Origin: Branchiostoma floridae
Taxonomy: Eukaryota > Chordata > Leptocardii > Amphioxiformes > Branchiostomatidae
Direction: 5' to 3'
DNA: 64,000 bases
Assembly (NCBI RefSeq): GCF_000003815.2
Contig: NC_049986.1
Location: forward strand, 14,335,933 to 14,399,932
This document shows, piece after piece, positions 35,386-48,606 of this stretch. The position numbers and the translations under genes were made by a program. Each line of letters starts with the position of its first letter. Positions within the stretch are counted from its first letter, which is position 1. The notes under the pieces were generated by a model, which saw nothing but the letters and a program-made list of their open reading frames with translations, was not told the DNA's origin and ran no database searches.

Positions 35386-37104
35386 CCACACCCTCCTTTG
35401 TCACAGATAATGGTGGAAGAAGAGTCCATTGTGATGTCATAAAGGGAATATTCGTTTGTCTTCTTGGTAGTACGGTTAACGTTATGTATGGGAATCAAAG
35501 TTTTTTTATTGACGTTGAATTACAAGTTTATGCTACAAGTAAGCTTTGCGTAATCGTTTTTTAAACACAAAATTGATTTAATAGATAACGTCAACGTTAA
35601 GTCTCTGTCATTCAATCATAAGATAAAACATAACGTTAAGTTAGTAGTTAATTGCAATCAATACTTTATGAACACGGGAACTTCTTTAGATACACGGAAA
35701 TGAATCAGTATGCCATTCGTTTGCTTTCTTCCCTGGACTGATGCTAGTTGTCCGCTTCTGCTGGAAATTTATCGGCACTAAAAAGGTATTGACTTAACGA
35801 CTGACACACGCAGGTACTTAAACATTAGCCTTGGTTACTATATTTATTAGTACTGGGTACACATCACACTTACTAATATGCTGGTGTAATTATGTCATAC
35901 TTATGATCCCACAAAGGGAAAGATTGATGTCGTCCTTGGTGCTGATTGGGCTATCCTGTTGCGCTGCAAGGACTTGCTGGGTGGCGTTTTGTATGGTATT
36001 CACGTGACGATGGACACAGAAATCTCAAGGTGCGTGGTTGTCACCAGACTTTGGTCAGACCTACCTGCTTATATAACTTCCATAAACAACGTCCTTGCTT
36101 TTAGATTTTCAACTTGAAGCCTAGAGCCGAGTATTGTAACTGTTAACGTTAGTCTGTTCCGGATCCAATGGTTGCTACTCCACGGAGCAGCGGTCGACCG
36201 TCGGAAATGAACCATAGCTAACAAGACTTGGCTATCTTCAAACGTAGGGAACAGAATGTCATTGCTTTGAAGCGTCGCAAACGGCACGTGAATGCAACAC
36301 GCCCAGTCTTGGTCAGTGTTTTCTACACTGTTTGCTGGAACGGTTGCCAAGTTTTGAGGGAGAAAGACGTTCTGGAACAGGGTATTGTTAGCTGTTGATG
36401 TTCGTTTAGTATTATTACCTCAGATGACCCAAACAAACCTCCATTCGGGAACAACAAAAAAGTGTCAAAACATTGTTGATTCTGGGAAATATTCCACGTT
36501 CAAACAGTAAATAAGTAAAAGCCAGGTGAGGAAAGAATTTCGTTTGGAAAAAAGGCACCTCTACAAACTCGGTCAAGGGCCCACTAGCATTGCTGGCCAA
36601 AACTCATTTGCAATCTAATATGTAACTTATTTCTGCCGCCACATCAGTGACCTGCTAGTTCCAAAAAAAGAAACTAGCCTTCGTAATTTGATTCACTCAC
36701 AACGTGTACACAATTCCGAATAGCTGTTAAATACTGGTAGTCAATACATGTACTCCATTACCGCCGCAGTCGCGTGGCAATGGGGACATCTGGCGGTTCA
36801 TGAAATAATTGCAGCTACCCAACTGCCATTTACTGCAGTAATATTTATCGGTCGTTGCGGGGCGCTTTTAGACTATACAGAATTGGTGCACTTCATCATG
36901 ACATTAGACGTTTGGTTGACAGGGAAATATCGTGATGACATCAATACTTTTTTTTAATGTACCTTGCTGTCTTTTCTGTCCAAACATGGAAGGCAAAAGG
37001 GAAATCATCATCACACACATCAACAAAACTTTCAAATACTTCCCATTAAAATCAATCCTACTCTAAACAAATGATATTACACATACTAAGAGAGTATCAC
37101 TGAA
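35386..37104. other. Intergenic, sialidase B upstream to ANKRD45 end
   Basis: No supported gene. AACGTTA motifs occur at 35476, 35592, 35632 and 36143. The minus-strand frame at 36069-36350 has no known motif and no support. Confidence 0.4.
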
Positions 37105-37825
37105 TATATTTATTGGAAATCAATTATGGCATGTATGGATAGTGGTCCTTTTCTCCACAGTGTGCACCCAATGTGCGTGAAAATATTTTGAACTGTAAAA
37201 ATTTTACAATTCTTTTGCATTTGGCATACATGGTGAAATTCAAAGACTTAAAATTACTGGTTGAAAGAGTCTATGTGCTTTGCTGTTTATAAAAGTACCA
37301 GCTTCTTCTTTACAAATCTAGTGGCTGGTGGTATTCTTATAAAATCTGTACATAAGGAGTACCGGTATATCGAACCTATCACACAACAAAACAACATGGC
37401 CAGCAACTGACTACTTTGAACTTTACACACATTAAATATTGCTTTTGAATTCATTTAGGAGACAAAGATTTTTGCTGGCACAATAAGATGTACAGGAATA
37501 GCAGCCATAATGGTTGTATATTGCTCTAATTGGCATATGACAGGCCACACTAGGACAGACCATTTATCAAAGACACATTATGAAGTACATGTACTGCTTA
37601 CTGTAGTTGTGCATTACAAATCCTTTTGGCAAAACAGCTTATCAGTTACAAATGTGCCTGTTACTGCCACAGTGGTAGATACAACAGTAGGGTGCTGATT
37701 TTCAACCCTAAAATGTCTCATTTCATCCACCCCCTTAAAAAGTCAGAAAATATATATGTCATGTAATTGTTGTTGCATGAGATCTTCAATGGTCCCAAGA
37801 AACCACAAACATCCAGTCCAGCCCT
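37105..37825 (-). other. Probable ANKRD45 3'UTR
   Basis: On the minus strand, AATAAA (37114-37109) is the first good poly(A) signal after the ANKRD45 stop. No coding frame is seen. Length is inference. Confidence 0.45.
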
Positions 37826-40097
37826 TCACTTCTTGCTTGCTGGCGTTTCAGGCACTGAAAAAGTAGAGAATTAGATTAACGTCAGTAGCATTAGATTAAT
37901 AATCCTGATAAATTCTTCATACTTAGCTTGAAGAATAAGTATAATAGCAAAAGAGATTACTATTGAGTGGACAATGCATTTCACAAGAGGGATCCCAAGA
38001 TTTACGGTTGTTAGTTAAACCAACACAAACTTTGTAAAGCTTCATACACCACTGTAAGTTCCCTACTCACCCTGTCCTGAGATCTTCAGCATTACAGTCT
38101 CCATCTGTTGTTCTAGTTCACTCTTCTTGTCCAGATAGTCCTGAACTGAAGCGTCCGTGGTGTTTTCTAACCACTGTTCCTTCTCTGTCAGAGCTGCATT
38201 TGTGGATGTCTAAAGAAAATACATTAATTCCAATAAATTTCAAGCAATTGATAATCATAGCCTACTAACTATACTTTTCCAAGAAATATACACCAAAAAG
38301 TGAATTAGTTTGGTCACTAAAGATGTTAAGATACAGATGTACAAAACAGTTAATGTTTGTTGCAGCTGATATGCTAAGTTAAAACGAACATAACAAAACT
38401 TTATTTTCATTGTAAGAAGCTCACTTTTTCTTCCTTGGTGAGTTTTGCTGCTCCCATCTTCTCAGGGTCGGCGAGGGTTTCCCTCATTGATGCGACGTAA
38501 GATTTCAATGTTTGTCTCGCTTCTGTGGAGGCACAAGGAATATGTTTTTTTTTACACTTCAGATTCATGTCCTACCACCATTTAGGACACTGCTTATTAT
38601 GTTTTCTTGAAATGAAATGTAATACTTCAACAGCAAAAAATAATAATTTACAAAGATATTTCATCACATTGATTGTGAACCAAACATGTACATATAACTT
38701 AACTTCCCTTACCTTGTCTATCTAGATACTGTACACAGTCCTCCATCGCATATCTGACCGCAATCTCCCGCGCCCGCTCACCGTGGTGCGTTCTCTTCTG
38801 CAGGTCGGCCTGGAACTGAACCAGGATCTTCACACACGCCAGCTTCCCCCAGGACGCTGCTCTGTGGAGCGCTGTGTAACCTGGGAGAAAACAAAGTCCA
38901 CTTTGATACGCAACTCACAGGGGTCTGAACCAGAAATAACAAATAACACAAAAATGGGCTGCATTGATTCAATGTATATTAGACATCTCCAATACTATCT
39001 CTTTTTTATGTGTTGTCCGTATTTGTAATTGTATAGCTGTCCTTCAGTGTAACACGCCAGCTTTGTTTTTGTTGTTGTTGTTATTCTGCTCATAACTTGA
39101 AACAGTTTTACAAAGCACTTGACATTCCTCTGACATTTACTCCTCATGGATGTAACATCATTACTCTATCATATGCTGCCAATCATGTGACAGAACAGTA
39201 TAGGACTAATAAAGATACCTTTTTGTAGTTTGATAGCTTGGCTGTCTCCAGCCTTATTTTTTTTCCCATCCCATTCATTGTTTGGAAGCTCATCTTTTGC
39301 TATGTTAAATCTGTCATTGTAAGACTAGGAAAATACATTACTATCACAGGTCCTGGAGACAGTCCTGTTTGATAGAGAGTACTGGTACATTAATGCCACA
39401 GCCTCACCCCTGGGTGTTGCGATGTTTGGGTCAGCCCCTCGGACCAGCAGCTCCTTCACCACATTGTCCCTCCCCAGCATGGAGGCCATGTCCAGTGGAG
39501 ACTTCCCTTCCAGGTCTCTCTCATTCAGTCTCTCCTGATCACAGATGGAGAAAATCACATTGAAGAACGTGTGACAACATGTGTCATCACATGACACTTA
39601 AGTATTAATCAAGTCAAGAATGAAACCTGAATTATCATGGGCTGAGGTTTTATTCTTTTGTCTTTTGGATTTTTTTCCATGAAGCTCTCTCCAACCTTCC
39701 ATTACAAATATATCCCTTGCTAACACTTGGTACACAGAGGAAGAACTAGTCGTATTTTGTCGTACATGTGTATAAACGCAGACTGCAGCATATAATGATG
39801 GAATCCTTGGGGACTATGTTAGTCAATTAAAGCCATAACGTTAGAGGATTATGTTATATCGCAGTCTCTAAGGTCAGATCCATCAAAACAGAATCTGCAA
39901 CTGTGAGCACAAGCATCATGAGTCTCCCATACCTGGATCTCAGGGTGGTAAGGGTCCTCTTCATCGTCCAAAGCCCGGCACAGTCGTGACACTTCCCCGC
40001 TCAGAGCAGCAGCCATGGCCAAGTTGATGCTCAGATCCGGAGGAGGGGGGGCGGGCTCCTCCGATTCTTGGTTTTCTTCTTCCTGGGCCGCCGTCAT
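37826..40097 (-). CDS. ANKRD45: ANKRD45, ankyrin repeat domain protein
   Basis: Exons: 40097-39933, 39534-39408, 38880-38713, 38522-38425, 38209-38071, 37854-37826 (TGA), with phases 0,1,1,0,1, giving 241 residues. An acidic, proline-rich N-terminus (EEPAPPPPDLS) leads into two to three ankyrin repeats (GKSPLDMASMLGRDNVVKEL, then GYTALHRAASWGKLACVKIL). Next come RAREIAVRYAMEDCVQYLDR and a helical C-terminus with EKEQWLEN and KKSELEQQMETVMLKI. Order and motifs match human ANKRD45, a small protein linked to cilia and dividing cells. The C-terminal segment resembles the lid of HSP70 (QWL...KxxELE). It is head-to-head with KLHL20, as in human. Biochemical role unknown. Confidence 0.9.
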
Positions 40098-40409
40098 GGC
40101 TCAAACTAGAATCAATCAGCTAAACAATGAAGGTACAAACGCACACAGGCGTGCTTGATTCGAAAACTTACTGCAAAACAGGAGAAAAGTCCAGCAAAAT
40201 ATTCCAGACAAGTCTCCAACTTTTTAGTTGTAGCAACGGCGTGACGTCACGAAGGACGAGTCCACTTTTATAAACAGGGGGCGGCGGGTTCGTTAATATG
40301 TGAGTTCCCGGATGAATATCCCACAAAGCATCGCTGTTTCCGGAAAGGTACGCTTTGTACAGACCAGACATTTCGGAGGCAAATTTCTCCAAAAAGTCAC
40401 GTTTTACAG
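40098..40409. promoter_or_regulatory. Bidirectional ANKRD45/KLHL20 promoter
   Basis: About 310 bases separate the ANKRD45 start from a likely KLHL20 first-exon donor (ACAG|GTAAGA, 40409/40410). It holds a full CRE palindrome TGACGTCA at 40242-40249 and a minus-strand TATAAAAG (40272-40265). An ANKRD45 leader donor GCA|GTAAGT ends at 40172, with an acceptor TTTAG near 40120, so a 5'UTR intron is likely. A second CRE palindrome lies downstream at 40531-40538 inside KLHL20 intron 1. The sequence is GC-richer than its flanks. Confidence 0.6.
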
Positions 40410-41455
40410 GTAAGAATGACGTTTTTGTCGGTATACAAGAAAGAATTGAACACCTGTGCACAGTTTTAGAGTGGCTTATCAAGAGACAGCGAAATGGTAT
40501 GCGTTTTTCAGGGACGTGTCCTCGGGAAAATGACGTCAGGTCGAACGCCATGTTTGTTTGTGTCTGCTACATCTGTCAGTAGAAATCAAAGAAAGTGAAC
40601 TTCTACTGTTTAAAAACAGATTTTTACGGAACCTAGTTACTCTAATATTGTAATATACTAGATGTTGAACATAATCCACCCTTTGGTGATTGACTGTAAA
40701 TCCCATAGAAGAAACAGTTTTAACCTGTTGGAATATGAAAGGATGATCAAGGAATGTTGATATTTTCAATATTTTTGTCTTTATATTATAATAATGCTGC
40801 ATATGTTTAGGTGTGTTTTCATCTTGTACAGATCACATTATGTATGTCACGCCCAGAACAAAGTCAAACATTTGCAGCCATGATCCAATAACACAAGAAC
40901 TGTAATATGATTATTGAAAATTGAAATTACATTTTTTCCTGCCATCAGCAAACATGTAATAGTATTGCCCAATGCCCATCAAGATATTCAACAAAGACAC
41001 CAATTGGTATGCACTCCATCATTCTCCTCATGACAGCTGTTTATATTAGTTTCCATGTGCAGCGTTGGTCTTAATCTGTGTCAGATTCAGAGTCATATGA
41101 ATCTTTATAATGACAAAGTCTTTATCTTTTCGATACGATATCACACCCAGGGAGTGAGGTGCCCTTGCCTGACCAGTGGTGGTAGTTTCAAACAAAATGG
41201 TGCAATGAAAACGAAATCATTCAAAAAGTGCAGTGCTATACATCTTGGCTTGCTAGGTCATAGTGTCGGTCCCATACTGCTGTATTAGCAACAGGAAAAA
41301 TTAAGAGGGTTCTTCTGCATTCTAACGATGTCAATTGTCAACAGTTCCACATGCCCCATTGTCAAACTAAGTTTCTATCAGTCATTGTGTGGGGTTTGAC
41401 CTGCTGTAGACTAGACATGCTTCACCGCTTCCACATCTGTGTTTGTTCTTTCCAG
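40410..41455 (+). other. KLHL20 first intron (inferred)
   Basis: If the donor at 40410 is right, this is a 1.05-kb intron in the 5'UTR ending TTTCCAG at 41455. It is AT-rich with no other gene. The upstream non-coding exon is inferred from splice signals only. Confidence 0.4.
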
Positions 41456-41483
41456 CCCAGTGACAAGAGTCGACTGTCAGGCG

Positions 41484-44400
41484 ATGGCTGCCCACATGCA
41501 CCCTGTCACTCCGCAGGAGGAGGAAGTGCCACGCGCCAGGATGGCATATTCCTCTGACAAGCACCCCAGGCAAACGTTAGAGGCCATCAACTCCCTACGC
41601 AAGCGACGGGAGCTCTGCGACGTGGTGTTGATCGTCGGCGACCGTAGGATCTATGCCCACCGCGTCATCCTCGCCGCCTGTAGCCCTTACTTCCACGCCA
41701 TGTTCACGGGGGAGTTGGCGGAAAGTCGACAGACTGAAGTGATCATTCGGGACATTGACGAGCGGGCCATGGAGCTGCTGATAGACTTTGCGTACACGTC
41801 CCAGATCACAGTGGAGGAGAGCAATGTCCAGACGCTCCTGCCCGCAGCATGCCTGCTGCAACTGCAGGAGATTCAGGAGGTCTGCTGCGAGTTTCTGAAA
41901 AGACAATTGGACCCATCAAACTGTCTGGGCATCAGAGCCTTCGCGGACACTCATGCGTGTAGAGAACTCTTAAGAGTGGCAGATAAGTTTACACAACACA
42001 ATTTCCAAGAGGTAAGAAAGAGGAGAAGAATTCATTTCACACATGTGGTCACTCCATACTTACAATAAAATGTTGTGGTGTGATGTTTTATATTCAACAT
42101 ATGAATGCAAATGGTTTCGTGCTACATGCAAAATGGTTGTAAGTGCAGATCACTATTTTGCTAAGAAATTCCTGAGATTGTTTCCGCCAATGCTTTTCAA
42201 ATGGCAACACAATTAGTGTGCAGGTGTGTGCTGGTACCTGTTTATAAACAGTATTGCAGATATGTCCCGTAAACCTACCTTTTCTCCTGGAGGCCTGACC
42301 TGAATACCGTACATGCCAACACCTCAGCACATTTGTCCACAGCTGGTTTGTAGGTTTGGGAACCACTGACAGGGTTTGAAGGAAATGTCAGTTACTACAA
42401 ACAGTGCTGCAGGACCTACCAGGAGACTTAAGCTCATGAAAACATCTCCTGCTATTATTAGTATGACATATTCACACTGCAGATATGATCCATACCATGC
42501 AAAACATAAACTTTATTAAGTCGCACAACAAGTAGTTTACACCTGACCCAGTAGCAGAACTCAAAATGAAAATCACTGTAAAATGTTTTAGCTCAAATCA
42601 AATTCTTATGTGATGTAATTGATTAGAAATCTCATATACATCAGGTTTGATTGTGACCATGGCCTTTATTTTTTCATTGAATGCAATGCATATCATTATT
42701 ACTTTGATTTTAGTACTTTTTTGTTTAATTTTCCTGTACAAATACCTGTACAAATGTAATGCCAGAGTTTGCCAACAGAGTAATTAAGATGTTCCTTTTC
42801 ATTGGCCTAGGTAATGGAAAGTGAAGAGTTCATGCTGCTGCCAGCCAATCAGTTGATAGATATCATCTCCAGCGATGAGCTGAATGTCCGTAGTGAGGAA
42901 CAGGTCTATAATGCTGTCATGTCATGGGTCAGATACAACCTGCCAGAGAGAAGAAATCAGTTACCTATGGTACGTATTGCTTGGCAATGATATAAATCTT
43001 ATTAAAAGTTCTAAGTTGGCTATGCTGCATGGATTACAGTCTTATAAAGTAGCATGATTTCTTTTTTATTTGACAGTGTTTGGAATCTTGCTGATGCATC
43101 ACTTTTTTGTTGTGTGTGAATCAGTGCCTCCTACCAGAACTGCACCAAACAGCAGTCTCCAAAGCTTGCTACAGAAATAGTTTGGAAACATGTTGCCCTG
43201 TGTTTCAGTAACCTTACTAGGAAGAGAGTCCATGTGATTTACATACAATTTTAAGCAATGTATATTCTTATCTCATACCCAAAAGTCATCATTATTGTAC
43301 AATTTATGACCAACACTAATACTTTGCTTTTATGTGCTGTCCTCCCTGCAGGTGTTACAACATGTGAGACTGCCTCTCCTAAGCCCCAAGTTTTTAGTAG
43401 GAACTGTTGGTGCAGACCTTCTTGTAAAAAGCGATGAGACTTGCCGAGACCTCGTAGACGAAGCCAAGAACTACCTGTTGTTGCCCCAAGAGAGACCGTT
43501 GATGCAAGGACCAAGGACACGCCCACGCAAACCTATCCGCTGTGGGGAGGTGCTCTTTGCAGGTACGCATCATTCGTATTCTAAGGATCTGTTTGTGTGT
43601 CACTCTTATTTGTACTTAATCTTTGAATGATTCCTTTATTTCCCTACAAGATATTTAAAAACCTTTGCCAGTAACCTGTGTGTAAGGGGATGGGAGTCTA
43701 AAATGATCCAAAGTACCAATAGGAAACAGTTAAGAATTTTTGGGAACCTTTTTGATAAATGCAAAGTCATCTGTGAGTCATCTTTCCAAAGAAAACACTG
43801 AAAGGCATGTAAAGCCTTACAAATGCTTGTGCAGTTTTTGTGATTCTTTGGTTTTTGTGGTCTTTTTCTTGAGTTTGTTTGTCATCCTGTAGTATGTCTT
43901 TGCTGTTGTGAATTTGTGCACCATTGTTGTCTTGTTGTGGACATCTGTCATGTTGGTCAGAGTTTGTCCAGTGTTGTCCAGTCAGCTCAATGACATTAGC
44001 TAGAACTGTAGTCGCAAGAACAGTCATAGTCTGGAGCTGTAGCATTAACAGTTGGTAGATGGTAAAGGCCAAGAGAATGTATAATTAGCTGTTAGCTGTT
44101 AGCATTTTACTCTGTCTTGAAAGAACTTGATATCTGGGCTATCAAGTCTAACTTTAGAGGAGCAAAAAGTCTTTTGTTTGTAGTTTGAAGGTAATAAGAT
44201 TTCTACATTTGAAACTGAAGTCAAAGTCAGAGAATCACAGATGCAGCTATTTCTGCTGTGTCGGCTGTTTGGACAATGGAGCGAACAAACAGGGTTACAT
44301 CATGTATCTTGGGTTTGTATATTTTCAGTTATTTTGTTGGGGCAAAATCAATGCTACAATTATTCCACAAACACAGTTTAACTTTTATGTGCATGTTTTT

Positions 44401-47400
44401 TATTCTTGTTTTACGACTGCCACTGGTATCATGAAAAGCAGGTGTTTGTTTGCTGATCATCATGTATCTGTCTAGTCATATAATGATCAACGCTTTTTAA
44501 GCTGCATGTGAAACTGTATTTTTGCTCAGTCTATGTGTATAAAGTAGTCACTTTTTTATGTTGTAACTCTTGGTGCATTTCATGTGAATATTCAATATCT
44601 CACATGCCAGACCATCTGAAATTAATCTAAATCTGACTTGCCCTGTGTAGTACTCTCTATATGAAGATAGGAAAATAAAAATAAAAGTGATTTTGAAGCT
44701 TGTAGGACATTGGAGGACGATTGGTCGTTGATCATTGAGCTCGTGTTGGTACATTGCTGGTAACTGTTGGCCAACTTGACAGAGTCTCCGGCGCGTCTGT
44801 CTGGTCTGGACCTAACGATAAACGTTAGAAACTGTCCTTGCAGTGGGCGGCTGGTGCAGCGGGGACGCCATCTCCAGCGTGGAGCGGTACGACCCCCAGA
44901 CCCACGAGTGGCGCATGGTGGCGTCCATGAGCAAGCGGAGGTGTGGCGTCGGCGTGGCAGTGCTGGATGATCTGCTGTACGCTGTGGGCGGCCATGATGG
45001 ATCATCCTACCTCAACAGTATTGAGAGGTGGGAGAAGGCAACATGATTGTCTAAAAATGATGATAATACTAATGATAGTTTATTGATTTCAGTTCCAATC
45101 TCCAAATACATTGCAGTGCTGTAACAGTGTAACACACTAAATTGCATATTCAGGCATTAAAACAAACACATGGGTACATTAAAACTACCTCAACAGTATT
45201 GAGAGGTGGGAGAAGGCAACATGACTCTTAGTTATGATATTCATGTTTGTCTTAGTTATACTACTCATCACATATCTGGCTTAAGTGTGCACCCGTAAAG
45301 TCTAACCAATACTCTGGCAACCTCGGCTGTATGTCAGTTTAACAGTATTGAGAGGTGGGTGACCTTAAACGAACATGAGTCTCTTAGTTATGATGTTTAT
45401 CGAAAAGAGTAGATCAAAGATAGAAAAGAGTAGATAAAGATGAAGATCATTACAGAATGGAAATATTACAGTTGCAGCAAACTATAGCATCAATCCAAGA
45501 AGTTTTCCTATCTCCAATCCTAGTTTGCTAAGTTTCCTTTATGCAGAGTTATGGACAGTGATATGGCACTCCAGATGTCTGTAACAAACTGCATTTCTCA
45601 CTCGCTTATCAAATCATCAATGTTCAAATTTTCCATCTACCAAATTTCCTCACTTCCGAGCTTTCCATAGCCATTTACTACTGATTTCCCGGACGCTGGC
45701 GTCCTCCCTATCGCAAAGAATGACCGTGTCAAGCGTAAGGTGGCTGATAACCGAAAGTGTGCACTTAACATGATGTCCGGTCGCGCCCGTCTGCAGGAAG
45801 ACATCCATAAGAAAAAGTCGTGTTCCCCATTTGCCTAATTGTCTCCAATCAGAGGAGGTGAGATGGGCCGGTGCAGACAGGTTCTGCAGGAGAAGAATGG
45901 GCAGAGTAAATGTGGAGATAAATCAGCCCTTGTTAGCAGGCAATTTAGTTGTCTTGTCCACCTCAGGCTGTCAGAGATAAGCATGGCCAGGCTTCTAGCT
46001 CTGCTGAATTTATAGTCGGCTGGAGCTCAGATCGCAGGTCGTCCACAAACTTTCTTGTAGGGAGATGTACAGCTTGTGCTCACTGGAAAAGGCATCAGAA
46101 CTGAAGTTAGAGTTTTAAATTACCAGTAGAAAATGCAATAGCCATTGAACCTCATCCAGATCCTAGTACACTTCAGCTAGCACATAAATCAGCTGTATGT
46201 GATGATTTATAAATCAGTCGTACCGTAACAAGGGTAGTAAAACCATAATTATTGTACAAAACAACTTTATGACATATACATGTACTTCTACGTAACTTGT
46301 TTGAGTAAATTTATTGAGTAGATCTTGTAGTGTCTTTTTGTATCCAAAGATCTACTGATAGATTGAATAAATGAAATGAAATGTTTTGTGACGCAAAGAA
46401 ATGTTTATCAATGATTATCAACTAGCCTGTGTACTAGTATGTTTTGTTTTTCCATGTACCCATGTACATGATGCCTGGTTGTGTTTCAGGTACGACCCTC
46501 AGACAAACCAGTGGTCGAGTGACGTGGCGCCGACGAGCACGTGCCGCACCAGCGTGGGTGTGGCGGTGTTGGACGGATATCTGTACGCTGTGGGGGGACA
46601 GGACGGGGTCAGCTGTCTCAACATTGTAGAGAGGTGAGCATCTCCCATAGCAATGTGCAGACATCTTATACATAGCTGAAAGATACTTTGAACTTTCTGT
46701 TCAGCTCTTATATATTAGTTTTTGGCCATTTCTACCGATGTAGTGACATATTCTGTGTTAGTCGTAGCAATGTGCAGACATCATCATAGCTGACAAAGTG
46801 TTGAGATTGCTAAGGAATGAAAGATACTTGGACTTGCCTGTTCAGGTCTTAAATATTAGTGTTTAGCCATTTCTAGGTACATTTTTACAATGAAAAGACA
46901 TGTTTTGTGTTAGTCTTTGAGTAAGTGAGATATGAAGTTGTCAGTGTTGTACGTGTAGAAATGTAAAAATATTACAGTAGTAATGTTCATGACTGTGACG
47001 TCATCTGCATTTGACCGTTCATTTTGCTCCAGCACTAACACATGTACATGTTGTCCCATGGTTGTGTTGGCAGGTATGAACCACAGTCCAACCGGTGGAC
47101 CAAGGTAGCATCTATGAGTACACGGAGACTGGGAGTGGCCGTGGCAGTGTTGGGAGGGTACCTGTATGCTGTGGGAGGATCAGATGGGACATCACCCCTC
47201 AACTCAGGTAACAATGGTTCATCCCTTCCTGTTTTTCTTTGTAAGTTTAGGTTATCTAAATTGTAAGGTATATCTACACACATGTGCAAAACCCTGAGAA
47301 AGAGCTAGTTACACTTTAATCATGATGTTGGAACACTGCCAGACTTAACTGTCTTATCACCAGTAGTTTTACAGTTGGAGACCAGGATGCCAGACATTAT

Positions 47401-48606
47401 AGGAAGTTCTCTGATAAAAGTTGTATCAGTTTGTAAAAGTTACACTCAGCCCACAATTATAGACTTGAACTTGACTGAGTTCCTCAAAAGAAGATTTAGC
47501 CTTCAGCATCAGTGAAGGAAAGATGACCATCATACACTTGACTCCAAGTGTTGTCCTCAGTGTTAGGGTCATCCCTATCTTTCCTTTATTACTGCCCAAG
47601 GGATGCCATCTTTGTTATCAGAAACTATTTACTAGTATGTTGCCATTGACCAAAGTCCACAAGTTTACTTCAGTGTTTTGTACAGGATGTTTTCATTTCC
47701 AAGCACTGCCATACATTTTTTACCATTGCCTTTTCCCTCAGTTGAAAGATATGACCCCAGAACCAACAGGTGGTACCCTATAGCGCCCATGGGCACGAGA
47801 CGGAAACACCTGGGCTGTTCTGTCTACAACGATAAGCTGTACGCTGTCGGGGGACGGGATGACGCAACAGAGTTGAGCAGCGCCGAGTGTTACGATCCCA
47901 GGATGAACGCGTGGAGTCCTGTCGTGGCTATGAGCTCACGAAGAAGTGGGGTAAGTAAAGGGACTTAACTATGTCTAGTATACATGTATTGTAAATGTGA
48001 TGGGGTTTAGTGTTAATTAGGCTTTCTTGTATTCAGCTAGAGGAAAGGGTATGTCACCCCATAAGGGGCGGTATAACCTCAATGGTGCTGTAATACACCG
48101 TATTACTAGGCTTCTTTGTAAAGGTGTATTGCTATGTGGCCCCATGCTATTGATTGTAATGGGTTTTCAGAAATTGATTAGTGTAGCACTGAATAGTTGT
48201 CATCTATTGATAAGCCTCTGAAAAGGTGACCCAAGATAACACAGTACTAGCATTTATTTGTTTATGACGATTTACCCCATAAACTGAAGGGCATGAAATT
48301 ATACAAATATCAATTAATCATAGCCTTTCAATAGGTTAGAACATTTGTACAGCAAAGTGCTTCTTGTGTTGTCCAGTGTCCATAAGTTCGCTTTCTTTCA
48401 TGTTACCATTCTAGGTCGGACTAGCAGTTGTAAATGGTCAACTACTTGCAGTGGGAGGCTTTGACGGAACCACGTACCTAAAAACGATAGAAATATACGA
48501 CCCTGACGCGAACACGTGGCGGATGTACGGCGGGATGAACTATCGCAGACTAGGAGGGGGAGTCGGGGTAGTGAAGATGCCACAGTGCGAGTCCCACCTC
48601 TGGTGA
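41484..48606 (+). CDS. KLHL20: KLHL20 (KLEIP), BTB-kelch substrate adaptor of CUL3 ubiquitin ligase
   Basis: Coding exons: 41484-42011, 42811-42969, 43352-43562, 44844-45027, 46490-46633, 47074-47207, 47742-47950, 48415-48606 (TGA). All phases agree, giving 586 residues. The order is BTB (about residues 35-145: [26 protein letters not shown]), BACK ([28 protein letters not shown]), then six kelch repeats with the usual double glycines ([55 protein letters not shown]). The last 20 residues end CESHLW, nearly as in vertebrates. The family recruits substrates such as DAPK and PML to CUL3-RBX1. The upstream [11 protein letters not shown] frame is 5'UTR read-through across the acceptor at 41455. 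Introns in the kelch part fall at ER|Y or S|VERY, between blades. Confidence 0.96.
45007..45365. repeat. Three copies of KLHL20 exon 5 end and donor
   Basis: The block CTCAACAGTATTGAGAG|GTGGG is at the real exon end (donor 45028) and again near 45189-45210. A third copy with an altered start (AACAGTATTGAGAGGTGGGT) is at 45341-45360. Copies two and three also share CTCTTAGTTATGAT downstream. Read-through of the first donor gives TGG GAG AAG GCA ACA TGA. Copies two and three are non-coding relics carrying a full donor. Confidence 0.9.
45640..46075. promoter_or_regulatory. Candidate conserved element in KLHL20 intron 5
   Basis: This block of about 430 bases is clearly more complex and GC-richer than the surrounding AT-rich intron, without repeats, splice-flanked frames or protein-like translation. 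Such islands in amphioxus introns are often enhancers or transposon remnants. The call rests on composition only. Confidence 0.3.

Noticed and set aside
36069..36350. 93-residue minus-strand frame between sialidase B and ANKRD45
   Set aside because: No recognisable motif, no splice-site support and average local composition.
40168..40551. 127-residue minus-strand frame over the ANKRD45/KLHL20 promoter
   Set aside because: It overlaps CRE sites, a TATA-like box and splice signals of both leaders. It has no known motif, and the donor at 40171 fits a leader exon better. A short upstream peptide cannot be excluded.
41439..41483. Upstream start for KLHL20
   Set aside because: That frame crosses the splice acceptor at 41455, so it is intron read-through. 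The ATG at 41484 is the first in the exon.
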